Part shown: piece after piece, positions 1 to 10,963 of the stretch
Layout: every line of letters starts with the position of its first letter
How positions within the stretch are numbered: the stretch's first letter is position 1
Source of the DNA: Emydura subglobosa
Taxonomy: Eukaryota; Chordata; Testudines; Chelidae
Reading direction: 5' to 3'
DNA length: 64,000 bases
Assembly: GCA_007922225.1 (NCBI GenBank)
Contig: ML679956.1
Location: 17,891,049-17,955,048 of the forward strand
Program-made: the position numbers and the translations under genes
The notes under the pieces: generated by a model
What the model saw: the letters and a program-made list of their open reading frames with translations, nothing else
The model's database searches: none
Told to the model about the DNA's origin: nothing

Positions 1-1600
1 TGAGTACAAGAGGAAGAGGAGCTCTGTGGTGTACTTGGTGCCAAAGGATTCTTGATCTCCAAAGAAATATTTGTACAGACATACATCAAAGGAGCTGGTC
101 AGAAATCATGGTTCCGTCTTCCCCAGAACCAAGGGTACATCTAGCCCTCGCAGTGCTGTCAGTTCTCTGGATTGTGTCTCTCTCCTAAAGAGAAGAGACT
201 TATCCTATAGCACCAGACTGCTCCTGCTCCATGACACTGCATACCCATTGATTGGATCTGACAAGTGTTTCTTTGAATGTCCCTCTGTTGATGCCTCTGT
301 TCCAGGAGTTGTCAGAGTTGACTCTGGTACTATCTGGGATAAGTTTGGAGGGTCCTTCTGGGCACCTCCTGGAATAAACTAGCCCAAACTGTGATAAGAT
401 CCTGCCTTGGTTAGGAGACTTAAAAATAGAAGTCTCTTGTGGTGACTTAATTCAGCACCTTCTTTCTGGCTTCTGTTAAATGAATTTGGCCTCTCTGGTA
501 GACCCCTATGTCAGGTATTCTTCAGACCACAGGAGGGAGGCCACGTCTGCAGTCCAGTCTACTCTTCCAGCCTCTTGCAGAATCATGGTCCTTAGAAGCC
601 TCTCATCTCCTCCCTCCAGCAGCTGAATCACATGTTCCTTCCTCTCCTTCACTAGCCGGCATTGTAGATGATCTGTCTGAATCTGAAGGATAACATCCTA
701 TGTAGGATATGGGAGGTGATACTGTACAGACCAAGATAGCTTAGCTTAATTGGTCATCAACTGAGAATGTCATGGTTTCTTTTACATCCCCCTCTAATGG
801 CAGATGCTCTGAATATTGGGACTCTGTCATTCCAGAAGGCACATCATTATTTATAGCTTCAAAGGATAAAAACAGGATTACTTTACCTATGAATCAATGC
901 CCTGGTGGTAATCAGGGATAGATGACACTTCCACTTTCTGTATCCAAGGCTGATAAATTTTACCAACTTCCTCAACAGGTTTTGTGCACTCTTTTATGCA
1001 CCCATCATCAAAATCCCTTGTCTGCATCTTCTGAGATCAGAGTATGTCAATTGTCAAGGAAGAGAGAGAAGAGAAATGGTTTGTGCAGAAACATCTCCTT
1101 TGGGATTTAGAAATTGTATTTTCAAATTAGCAGGCAGTTACCAGTTTACTCTCTGGGAGTGTATACAACCCATTAAACCAACTGCTGGAGGAGCAAGATG
1201 AAAACAGGCCAAGATGCCATATCTGAAGGTCACTTGGTAACAACACTCTGTGAACCTCAGTTGGTATCTTGGACTTTGATTGCAAGGGCTGTAGCACTAT
1301 GAGTATCTCTATGGCAATATGCACCTGCAGTTTCCAGGCCTTTTATCATATATTCAGGTCAGGGTAAATCCCTCAATGGAGAGGGGCCTATTCAGTGAAA
1401 AGAGAAGTTATTGCTCACCCTTTACGTAACTACCCTAGAAAAGACGATTCCAAATGCTGTCATATTTAGGTGTCTTCAGTAGTATACTTCCTTAACACCT
1501 TATTTGGCCTAGTACAGGTGTCAGCCTTATCAGAGGAAGCTGTACAAATCCAAGTCCAGCAAACATTTGATTGCTCAGAAGTCATTAGCATACTAGTTAT
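1..1600 (+). mobile_element. decayed DIRS-type retrotransposon relic (Gag region)
   Basis: Stops and frameshifts break this region, but shifting frames recover a Gag-like order. ADKFYQLPQQ near 945-975 is followed by HHQNPLSASS and a FCRNIS-type block near 1085. ISEGHLVTTL is near 1220, VSLWQYAPAVSRP near 1305, and ERGLFSEKREVIAHPLRN near 1380-1430. The same order appears in the better Gag relic at 43974-44400 ([28 protein letters not shown]). The first 900 bases are less certain. The assignment rests on comparison within this window and on recall of DIRS Gag proteins. Confidence 0.5.
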
Positions 1601-3205
1601 TTCTCCTTCCTTTTTAGTGACATCCTAATTCCTTGCATTAATGTATGGAATTACCACAAATAGTTCAGTTCTGGAAGACATGAAATTTGGCAACCTAAAC
1701 CAATTCTACTCCATGCCATTCTACCTCTCATCCTGTATCAGAGATCATGGACCTCACAAAGCTATGCAGTTATGAGGTTCACATTTTGGATGTTCATTTG
1801 GCCTTTACTCCTTAACTTTCCTGTAAGACTAATTCAGAATTCTCTATTTAAAGGATACTTATTTTCATACTGCCATCAAATAATTCCACTAGTATGTGCA
1901 GTGATAAGGTGAGACTATTAAGTCTGTATTAGTGTTAAAACTTTTAGGTAACAGCACAGTGTCTAATATATGCACATAAAAATTAGGATATTAAAACTAT
2001 ATCCAAACTTTTAAATTAATAATATTACCAAGTGTATTGTCTGTTTTGGAAATCCAATAAATCAAATAAACGATGTAGTGAGACTGATGGTGTATTAGTA
2101 ATTTAACACAGAATCAGCAATCATTGGGTATAGATTTCCTCTCTTTTGAAATGTAGGTAAGTGGATTAATCCCTTATTTTGACCATGCAAAGTCTTTATC
2201 AAGGATGCCTGAGCAAAATTTGGGATTTGCTTTCTTTATATTGAAATAGATTGCATTTATGTAGCATTGCTTTTGAATACAGTGTAGTCTGTATAGACTT
2301 TGGCTTCTCTGTGATAAAGGTCCACTAATTATATCATTTCCGTTTTTTGTTGTGTAGCTCTCCAAAACCTGCTAGTCACTGTACAGCAGCTATAAAACAC
2401 ACATGATCCTGTCCCCAAACAGTTAACAGTCTAAGGTCCTGGTCCCTCCAGGTGATCTCTGAGAATAACCATTGTTAAGAGAGTTCTACTGAGTTCTTCA
2501 GAGGGACTCCGATGTGGCCAAAAGGATACATCTTTGTGGATCATTTTGCAAGATTGGACTAAATAAAAGCATGACAGAGGAAACAGATACAAGGAAAACA
2601 TGGGAGGCGGGGTGAAAGGAGGCTAAGGGTTGTTTAGAATAGTGTGCATAACCCATTCATTGGTTTATAAAACTGACTCTTTATAGAGGCTAATCTGCAA
2701 GTGTTTCTCAGATATCCCTGTGTAAGATTTACAGTTTTCACTTAAGATCAGGAAATACTGTGACTATTTTTTCAAGAAGGCTTCGGTTTAAACTCGTGTA
2801 TTAGAGGCAGGATACAGTCTCAATTGTCCATACTTATTAAATGAAATAATCCTTAACATTATTGTCATGCACATTACATTACCAGCTTAAACACTTCATG
2901 GGCCCAGTTCTGCAAGATGCTAAGTGCCTTCTGCAAAGTCATGAATGCTCTTTAGGTCTCATTGATACTTGAAGATACTCATCATTGTTCATGATAGGGC
3001 ATAGATTTACAAAAACTACAAACCTGGAATGTTGGTTCTTAAAACCTAATGACTCATTTTTACACTAGGGCAGCTTTTGAAAAATGTGTCTCACTGTTGC
3101 TAACATCAGTTTACATAAACCTGTGTTGACAACAGTGCTACTGAAGACAACCTACCATTGGTTGATGCTGTTTTCGGAACTGTGATTAGTCTTGTTCAAG
3201 AGTAT
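1601..3205. other. TOP2B intron 1, no recognised feature
   Basis: This is AT-rich sequence upstream of the hAT element. I see no exon-like conserved frame, RNA gene or clear repeat. Short reading frames here have no recognisable protein features. Confidence 0.6.
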
Positions 3206-3213
3206 GGCTAGAT

Positions 3214-3770
3214 CAGTAGTTCCCAACCTTTTTGACTAGCGGGCCACAGATATCATTGTTACAACTCTGAAGGACCACCAGTCTCCACCAGCAGCCCTCG
3301 CCCTGTCCCCCCGTCTCCCACTGCAGCCAGACAGAAGGAGTTTAACGAAGAGGCTGCCTCCCTCTTCACTGATCTTGCATCTCCCTGGCTGCAGCAGGGA
3401 AACTGTACACGTCCTGTAGTCCTGTGCACTCCACCTGGGTACCTAGGCAGTGGCTCCCTTCTGCAGCCAGGGGGATGGGAGATCAGTGCTCCCCTCTCTC
3501 TGGCTCCAGCAAGGACCTCAGTGCCTATGGACCTAGGCAGAGTACTTTGCCATGCTCCCTGCTACAGAGAGGGGGAGGAAAGAGCTGATCTCCCATCCCC
3601 TTGGCTGCAACAAGGAGCCCTTACCGCTCTTTTAGCACTGTGGAAACGCGCTCCGCCTGGGTTCTTAGGCAGCAGCTCCCTTCTGCAGCCAGAGGGAGGG
3701 GAGCTGCGGGCCACTTTGAAAGCCCCCGTGAGCCACTTTTGGCCCCCAGGCCACAGGTTGGGAATCACTG
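3214..3770. mobile_element. non-autonomous hAT transposon with 8-bp target duplication
   Basis: The 557-bp element begins CAGTAGTTCCCAACC and ends with its inverted counterpart GGTTGGGAATCACTG. It is flanked by perfect 8-bp direct repeats, GGCTAGAT, at 3206-3213 and 3771-3778. Eight-base duplications and CAG-type ends are hallmarks of hAT transposons. The interior is GC-rich with no transposase, so it was mobilised in trans. It contains an internal duplication: the block with CCTGGGTACCTAGGCAG near 3434 recurs as CCTGGGTTCTTAGGCAG near 3656, each followed by TCCCTTCTGCAGCCAG. The overlapping 112-codon reading frame is fortuitous. Confidence 0.9.
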
Positions 3771-3778
3771 GGCTAGAT

Positions 3779-6700
3779 GATACACTTGCAAACGGCTCTC
3801 TGAATGGTGCTATTACCAGTTCAGGTGAATGGGTAATATCAACAATACAAAATTGTTAAAAATTTTCCATACTGTGGACAAGGAACACCGGTTGAAGACT
3901 ATGAAAATGATCACTTATGGTAATGTGGAGTTTAATTTTCCTGCCCTGAAGATATTAGTCTAAATAGCAAGATGGTGGGGGAGGAAAGGATGCAACAGAG
4001 TGATGTGTGGCAAATGCTGTTTTCTGTGGGGTTTTTTGTTTTTTCTTGATATATAATGAGGGATTGGACAAAAGAAGAATGTGGAGATAAGTTCCCACAT
4101 GCATGAGAGTAGGGGAAGTAATGAAGTGAGTGAGGTGGGAAAAAACGAGGGGAAGGGAATTAGTTTGCAAAGTGGAACTATGATGGAGGGATTGGGGAGT
4201 CAAGCAGTTATGTAGAAAAAATGTGCAGTCAAAACAGAAGAAAGATCCCAATGATGTCACTGCTTCAGTTCCTGCAACATAACACACTTTCATGCTTTGA
4301 ATTCAAATGGTTGTCTTTCACTCTGCAACGAGCCCTCCACAACAAATGTACAAGCAGAATTATTAAATAAACTGCATCAGTGTGCAGAACCAGGACTGGA
4401 ATGCTACTTTGTGTCCCCACCTATTCTCCCCCACCAAAAAAGACCACTACCACTTAAATGAAAAGTTAACTTTTTGTAGGCAGCTGTGTTTCCTTGTACT
4501 ATTCCGCTGCATACCACACAAAATACTCCAAAAATTATATTCTCCCCTCCCCTCTCCCCCTGGATATTTTCCTTTATTCTGTGGATTTAGAAACATCAGT
4601 AATAAAGTCTTGGAAACAGGACTACTCTATATCAGTTCTCCTTAGACTTTCCCCTAAGCTTGCTCTCAGGCTGGCGTATTACTATGGTCTCTTATTGTAG
4701 AAGTTTTGTTTCTTCCTCTAGCTTCCAGGGCTAATCTTTGAACTACTGCACATGCATACAGGTTTCTAAAGCCAGACCTATATATTGCCTGCATAGTCTT
4801 GCAATTACTTTTATAATTATAATACAACTGTAAATAATTTTGCTTGGGTACAGCTTTAGTCCTTCAAATAGAGCTTGAGTGCTAGTTTTCAAAGAGATTT
4901 AATTATATGGGAGGAAAAAATAGATTCTGATGGAATCCTCATTGTATCCTTACCTAATGATCCGTGACCTGAATGGTGCCTTAATATTGGGTGACCTGTG
5001 TTTCTAGTTGTTGTAATAAACTTTCTTTTTTGGATACAGTTTCAGTAGTCATGTTTTAAACTTACCATTTGTAAATTGGCAACTTAATTTACATCTACAA
5101 CTGACCTGAAAACATCTGGTTTGTGATGATCCTGTCCAGAAGAGACATTAGTCATATGTTTCACATTATTTTACTCAGTAGAGTAGAACCTGGGAAAATG
5201 TAATGGTTGTCTGTTGAAACCTGTTCCAAATCAAAATGTAATCGCTTGCAATATGCATGATGTTTTTCAGTTTGAAAATAGTTATTGCAGAACCATGCTA
5301 ATTTGCACAAAAGGATGGTCTCTCTTCACTTCTCAAAGATGTTGTGATACCTTATTCTTGCCTTGTTTCTTTTATTTGCTAATTCACAAAGTTCAGTAAT
5401 TTAAAGTGTGACTCCTATGGAAGGGGAAGCTAGACTACTATTTAAAGTCTGACTCTAAGGCTGAGCCCCCTTTACCAAACTTTGCTAAATCTAAACCAGT
5501 ATCATAGAAACTTCATGGGAATAGGATAGTGTTTTTTCCCTGAATGAGAGGCAAATACTACACCGCAATAGGGATAAATGGGGATTTAAAAAATGAGCTT
5601 CTCGGTGCTTGAGCTACTCCCCGCCGTCCCCCAACTTCCCTAGCCCCAGAATAGTTTGGGCTGGAAACTCCTAAACTAATTCTAATTGGTTCTGGAGAGA
5701 ACTGGTGCCTTTGGTTAGTTTGAGAAGCAGGTGGTAAAAATATTTTTCATTATACTAAGGTCCACAGCTCTGTTACAGTTTTCAGCCTGCTTGCAAGTTG
5801 GAGCAGAACCAGACCTCTCATCACTGGCAGCAGAGGAATGGCCTATTTCCTGAAGTCCTCTCCAGTTCCATCTGCCTGCACAGTGGAAGGCATGCCCAAT
5901 CAGACCTCTCTGCAGAACTTTTCTGAGTAAAGTTCCAAACTTTATTTCAAATTCTGATGAACAATTTGTCTCAGTAATGTGACTGTCTAATTTTCACTGG
6001 GGGTTTCTAGGGCTACATTTGCTTTTTGAGGAGACTTCCCTATTGGTCTTCTTTACTTCTGAGATATTTGCAGCAGCTTTTACCCCTGTTAGCGTCAGGG
6101 AGAGATCTAGGCCAAGAAAGTTTTAGCCCACTCAACCCCAAGGCAAAGAGGCAGGCAGGTTTGGAATAATTGACAGCAGGGGCAAGCAGCTCCCCTTCTC
6201 CCATGTACATGAGCATTATGACACCAGAGGGGCAGCTAGCCAGATGGAAAATCACATCTAAGTCCAGATTGTGTCTCAGCAGCCACTGACAGTGGAGTTG
6301 TGCTGTGTCTTCTCCTCAGGATGTGATGAAGGCACTGGACACGGCAAAGACACTGTCAGTGCTAAAGAATGCAGTAAGATTCCTAGCTCAGTCCACCCTC
6401 CAGTCCATCCTCTGTAGTACCCCCCTGCAGGGAATCCTTACAGATATCCCAGGCTGTAGTCTCCCAAGGAAATGCAGACCAATAAGGATCTCCTACTGTA
6501 AAATGAGGGGGAAAGCCTGTGGGGATTCGGTTTATGAACCCCAGTACCTTCCATGAGAGACCCATAAGGGCTCCTTTTTGAGGAGCGAAGACAGTAAGCC
6601 CAGCATTTTTGAGGACAGGGCAATCACTAAACACTTGAAATACTTTTTGAGCAATATCTGGCCCAGTTTTGCTTTTCCTTCTGAAGCACGATCATTGTGA

Positions 6701-7719
6701 CAGACTCCCAAAGGGGATATCAATAAAATCAGCACTGGTTCCCCTGCTCATCTTCATGGAGTGCATCATGGTGGATTAATGCAGAAAAGGCTAAACCAAA
6801 GATCTGTATTGATTTCTCTGGGTGCATGCACTTGCTAAAAAAGGAAATTCTTCCTCCATGGGCCAGCTAGTCCAGCTCTCTGAATTACAGTTAGGTGATC
6901 AAATAATGTATAATATTAAAAAGTAAACAGAAGAGATACTCATTCAGGTTGAGTACAGAGTACTCTGAAACTATGCTTAGCACCTCTGTGGCTGCTCTAC
7001 TATAGCTATTTATCCATCCCCATCTTCCCTGGGAAGATATAGTAGATGAATGGGGATTTCCTACCATACCGAAAAGACTAGGGAAGTATTGGACTATCAT
7101 TCTGGTTGCCTTGGTAGATAGCCATGTTGTAATATACAGATTATTTCTAGCTGCTCCTGCCAGTTGCCATGCCTCACCACCACTTTATTCTCCTCCCTGC
7201 CCAGCTCACTATGGAATAACACGAGGGAGGGCAGCCCAGATGACAACAAGCAGGCACAGAGAGACTTTTTTGGCCCACTATTTAATTATTTCTAGCCCAC
7301 CTCTATCTATTTTATGAGGCCTTATTGTTCCTCAGTGTGCACCAGTTCAGATTCAGCCTGGTGTCACTACTGAAGGTAAACACTGCTATCTTTGCTGGTG
7401 ATCAGGATCATGGTGTTTCTAATGGAGGACACTGTTTATCTGAAAGTGGCCTCACTAAACAGGTCTTTCCACTTAGTTCCCTCTTTTGGGCGTAAAAACT
7501 GTCTGGTGACATCAGAACAACATCAACAGAAATAAAAAATTTGACATGCTCCACATGCTTTCACAAGCAGTGCTAATGTCGGTGGTTACTTTTGCAAGTA
7601 TTCTCTCTCTCATTGTAAACTAAATACTCCTTGAAAAAGATAATGGGACACATCTTTTTCTTGAAGGCTTTTGTCATTGAGATCAGAGGGTCAGGGAGAT
7701 CAGTTCCCAGCTCTCTTAA
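3779..7719. other. TOP2B intron 1, no recognised feature
   Basis: This stretch has no exon, RNA gene or clear transposon that I can support. Short reading frames near 3955-4293, 4382-4700 and 6040-6735 overlap one another on both strands and show no conserved protein motif. Old, unrecognisable repeats are likely. Confidence 0.55.
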
Positions 7720-8043
7720 GCTATGTCTATACTGCCGTGGGAATTCAACTTTAATTCAACTTTCAGCAGCCGATTTTTAGAAATCGCAGCAGAGTGTACA
7801 CACTATGCTGTTTGCACTGGTCCCTTGCATTCACACTGTCCAGTCTTAATTCAAATTAGAAAGCAGTGTAGTGTGGGTAGCTATCCCACAGTGCAACTAG
7901 CCATGGTGGCTGTTTGGACAAGTGTCTTTGTCCCAGGATGCAATGCTGCTTCCTCCCCCTCCCCCTTCTTCCTCCCCAAACAAACAGGAAAAGGATTTTC
8001 GCGCCGTTTTTTTACTCACCGCGATTGCCATTGCTGCAGAGAC

Positions 8044-9146
8044 ATGGAGCCAGCTCAATTCTTCACTATAATTGTGAGCGTGACAAATACATTGCGGCTT
8101 ATCATGGAGTACTTTTAGAAATAGAGCAAGAAGGCGAAGCAGATATAACACCTATGCCACCGAGGCTGCCTTGCTACATGCCATCGAGCAGAACAATTCA
8201 CGATTGCTGCAGACTGCAACATGTCATCTGTAGTCATCTGCAGGAAAACAAGCACAGATCGGTGGGACCGCATCGTTATGCAGCTGTGGAATGATGATCA
8301 GTGGCTGCAAAACTTTCGTATGTGAAAGGCAACTTTCCTCGAACTGTGCTCGGAGCTGGCACCATCCTGAAGCGCGTGAACACTCGCTTGAGACAAGCTA
8401 TGACGGTGGAGAAGAGAGTGGCCATCGCTCTGTGGAACCTGGCAACCCCCGACTGTTACCGCTCGGTTGGGAATCAATTCAGAGTCGGTAAATGTACAGT
8501 GGGCATAGCCATGAATCAAGCATGCAGTGTCATAAATAGACTTCTGCTACGAAGGATAGTGACTTTGGGAAATGTGCAGAACATAGTGGAAGGGTTTGCC
8601 ACAATGGGCTTCCCAAACTGCGGGGGGGCCATTGATGGGATGCTCTTAGCGCCCGCACACCTAGCGACCGAGTACATAAACTGCAAGGGGTACTTTTCCA
8701 TGGTCCTGCAGGGGCTTGTGGATCACAGGGGTCATTTCACAGACATCTGTGTCAGGTGGTCTGGAAAGATGCATGACGCTCATGTATTTTGTAACTCAGG
8801 GCTGTTCTCTAAGAAGCAGGCGGGAACTTTTTTCCCCGAACAAAATATTCAGATTGAGAGTGTGGAAATGCCCATGGTGATCCTGTGGGATCCTGCTTAC
8901 CCCTTGCTCCCTTGGCTAATGAAGCCATACACCCGTCACCTTGACAGTGACAAGCAGTGTTTTAATAAGAGGTTAAGCAGTTGCAGAATGGTTGTAGAAT
9001 GTGCCTTTGGGCGTTTAAAGAGTAGATGGAGGAGTCTCCTCACTAGGCTGGATATGAGTGAGAAGTACCTCCCTTCTGTTATATCTGCTTGCTGTGTTCT
9101 TCATAATGTGTGTGAAGCGAAGGGTGAGCGGTTCCCCCCGCGTTAG
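8044..9146 (+). pseudogene. PIF/Harbinger transposase (HARBI1-like), frameshifted
   Basis: The real start is probably the ATG at 8044, encoding MEPAQFFTIIVSVTNTLRL, a start typical of reptilian Harbinger transposases. The frame is then broken. DRWDRIVMQLWNDDQWLQNF near 8258-8317 ends at a TGA, and the frame shifts again after ELCSELAP near 8360. From there one frame stays open to 9146. The DDE nuclease residues are visible: Asp in GGAIDG (near 8630), Asp in GKMHDAHVF (near 8775), and Glu in VVECAFGRLKSRW (near 9000). ILWDPAYPLLPWLMKPY lies between. About 350 residues would be usual for the family. The apparent ATG at 8301 is out of frame with the family for its first 20 codons and is not the native start. 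Confidence 0.88.
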
Positions 9147-9312
9147 GCTGTGGAGGCAGAAAGACCTGCCGCCAATTATGAGGAGCTAGATGCCAGCATT
9201 ATGCTGAGAACTATTTGCGGAGCACTTTGCATTAGGGAAGCTTTGAAAACCAGGTTCTGCAATGAGATGCAAGAGTGATTTCTGTTCTTGTATGTTGTTT
9301 GCCTTTGATGAT

Positions 9313-9328
9313 CCCCCCCCCCCCCCCC
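9313..9328 (+). repeat. poly-C homopolymer run
   Basis: Sixteen consecutive C lie between the transposase and the Myb-like gene of the Harbinger element. Such runs are prone to length errors in sequencing. Confidence 0.9.
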
Positions 9329-9496
9329 TTCAATATCTGTGCTTGACAAATTCCTCCTGAACAAGATACGATTTAATAAAGAAACATTTTGGAATGATGC
9401 AAAACTTTATTTTTTTAACATTAAAGTCATGGGGGAAGGGGGGGGAGGGTTCATTCACTGTCTCCAGGGGCAGGGTGGTAGCTCGCTGGCCAGCAG

Positions 9497-10963
9497 TCAG
9501 CGTGGTTGCTGCAGCTTTCTGCTCCCCTCCACCGGAGTGGAGGAGAGCACGTACTGCATGCTGGACAATCTTCTCTGAGACCTATTGGGGGTAGGGGAGG
9601 AGGAAGGCGGCATAGCCCTCGGTTGTGGAGCATTATTGAGGGGCTGCAGTGGGACTCTGTCCTGCCTCCGCTCCTCCTGAAGCTCCACAAGATGCCGGAG
9701 TATATCTGACTGGTCCTGCAGGAGTCGCAGCATCTCCTTCGTGGTACTGCAGTCATGCTTCTTCATTTGTATTTGACTCTCCGTGACCCTGTCCATGTTC
9801 TGGGAGAAGGTCAGCCACCTCACTCTTTGCTCTGTTTCTGCTGCTGCTGAGGCGTTCATGAGCTCCGAAAACATGTAATCTCTGCTACCCCCCCCCCACT
9901 CCCCCCCTCCCCAAAATCTGAGACAGTCTGTCCGCAGCATTTCTTAAGGTCCGTCCACTGCCTAGTGTCTACAGAATGAAAGAAAAATAACAAGGTAGCC
10001 ACAGTTAGCATAGTGAAGAACATGATGCAGATGTTACAATTTAGAGAATGATCCCATGATACAGTGTAGCAAATGATTTCCTCTCTCTGCTTGTATCTCA
10101 AACCCTTGCAGAGAGGAACTGCGGACAGCGTGGTGGTGGTGGTGGGGAGACTGCTTAAAACACATGAAGCCATGATGCTGGCTACCTTGATTGCAGAGAA
10201 GAATCCTACCGTAGAGGGAGGAACAAGGCAGCCCTCCCCTGAAAAGTTTTTCGAAGCGAGGGTTAACAGATTACATACATTAAATTTTCCACGTGATATC
10301 AAGTGATGATAAACGTAGCATTTTTCATCACATAAAAAAACAGATCCCTGGGTAACCGCCCAGTACAGTCAACTAAATGCCTGAGATCCCCTTCGTGCTC
10401 CCCCTCCCCCAATGTACAAGGACAGAAATGCTAATAAGAAAGAAAACTCACCAGATGTGCCTTCCCTGGTATCATTTGTGCTGTCATGTGTGCTGCTGGA
10501 CTGCTCTGGGGTCAGGAATAAGTCCTGAGTTTCTGGGAGAACGGACACCCCACTCAGCCTGCTCTCCACAGCTTCCTCCTCCTCCTCGTCCACAGAGTCC
10601 TCCTCATCGATCATGGACTGTGAACTAGCGGAGGTATTGATGCACCGTGGTGGGATTGCAACCAAGAATTGCGTGCACCTCGTCATAGAACCTGCATGTT
10701 TTGGGAGAGGAGCTAGAGTGGCTGTTAGCTTCCCTGACTTTCTGATACGACTGGCGCTGCTCTTTGATCTTCACTCGGCGTTGCTGAACGTCCCTCTGGT
10801 GTCCCTTCTCCAGCATGCCCTTTAATATCTTCCCATAAATGTCCAGATTCCTTTTGCTGGCTCTGAGGTGAGCCAGAACGGACTTCTTGCCCCACAGCCC
10901 GATGAGGTTTAAGACTTCTGGTCAACTCCATGCTGGAGCGCATTTGGGCTTTACAGCAGCCAT
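9497..10963 (-). pseudogene. Harbinger-encoded Myb/SANT-like protein, two-exon, broken
   Basis: On the minus strand an ATG at 10963 opens MAAVKPKCAPAWS, then a TGA at 10924-10922. The frame resumes as PEVLNLIGLWGKKSVLAHLR, followed by KGHQRDVQQRRVKIKEQRQS and CRFYDEVHAILG. This is a trihelix/Myb-SANT domain with spaced Trp residues. A frameshift near 10630 leads to an acidic stretch (MIDEEDSVDEEEEEAVESR) ending at a donor GTGAGT (10451 downward). An acceptor TTCTGTAG joins at 9968. The second exon encodes RDYMFSELMNAS, EMLRLLQDQSDILRHLVELQ and RLSSMQYVLSSTPVE. In this superfamily the protein helps the transposase reach the nucleus and bind the ends. Confidence 0.8.
9969..10451 (-). other. intron inside the Harbinger Myb-like pseudogene
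   Basis: On the minus strand the intron opens GTGAGT right after an ACATCTG exon end and closes with TTCATTCTGTAG. Protein similarity stops and restarts at exactly these sites. The donor and acceptor survive although the reading frame has decayed. Confidence 0.65.

Noticed and set aside
3521..3859. 112-codon open frame as a gene
   Set aside because: It runs from inside the hAT element across its right terminal repeat and target duplication into flanking intron, so it is fortuitous.
8301..9146. Intact 281-codon transposase starting at 8301
   Set aside because: The first 20 codons are out of frame with the family. The homologous N-terminus starts at 8044 in other frames and includes a stop, so this is a pseudogene.
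9451..9756. Overlapping open frames on both strands near 9339-9756
   Set aside because: These are shadows of the Myb-like pseudogene exon on the minus strand (9497-9968).
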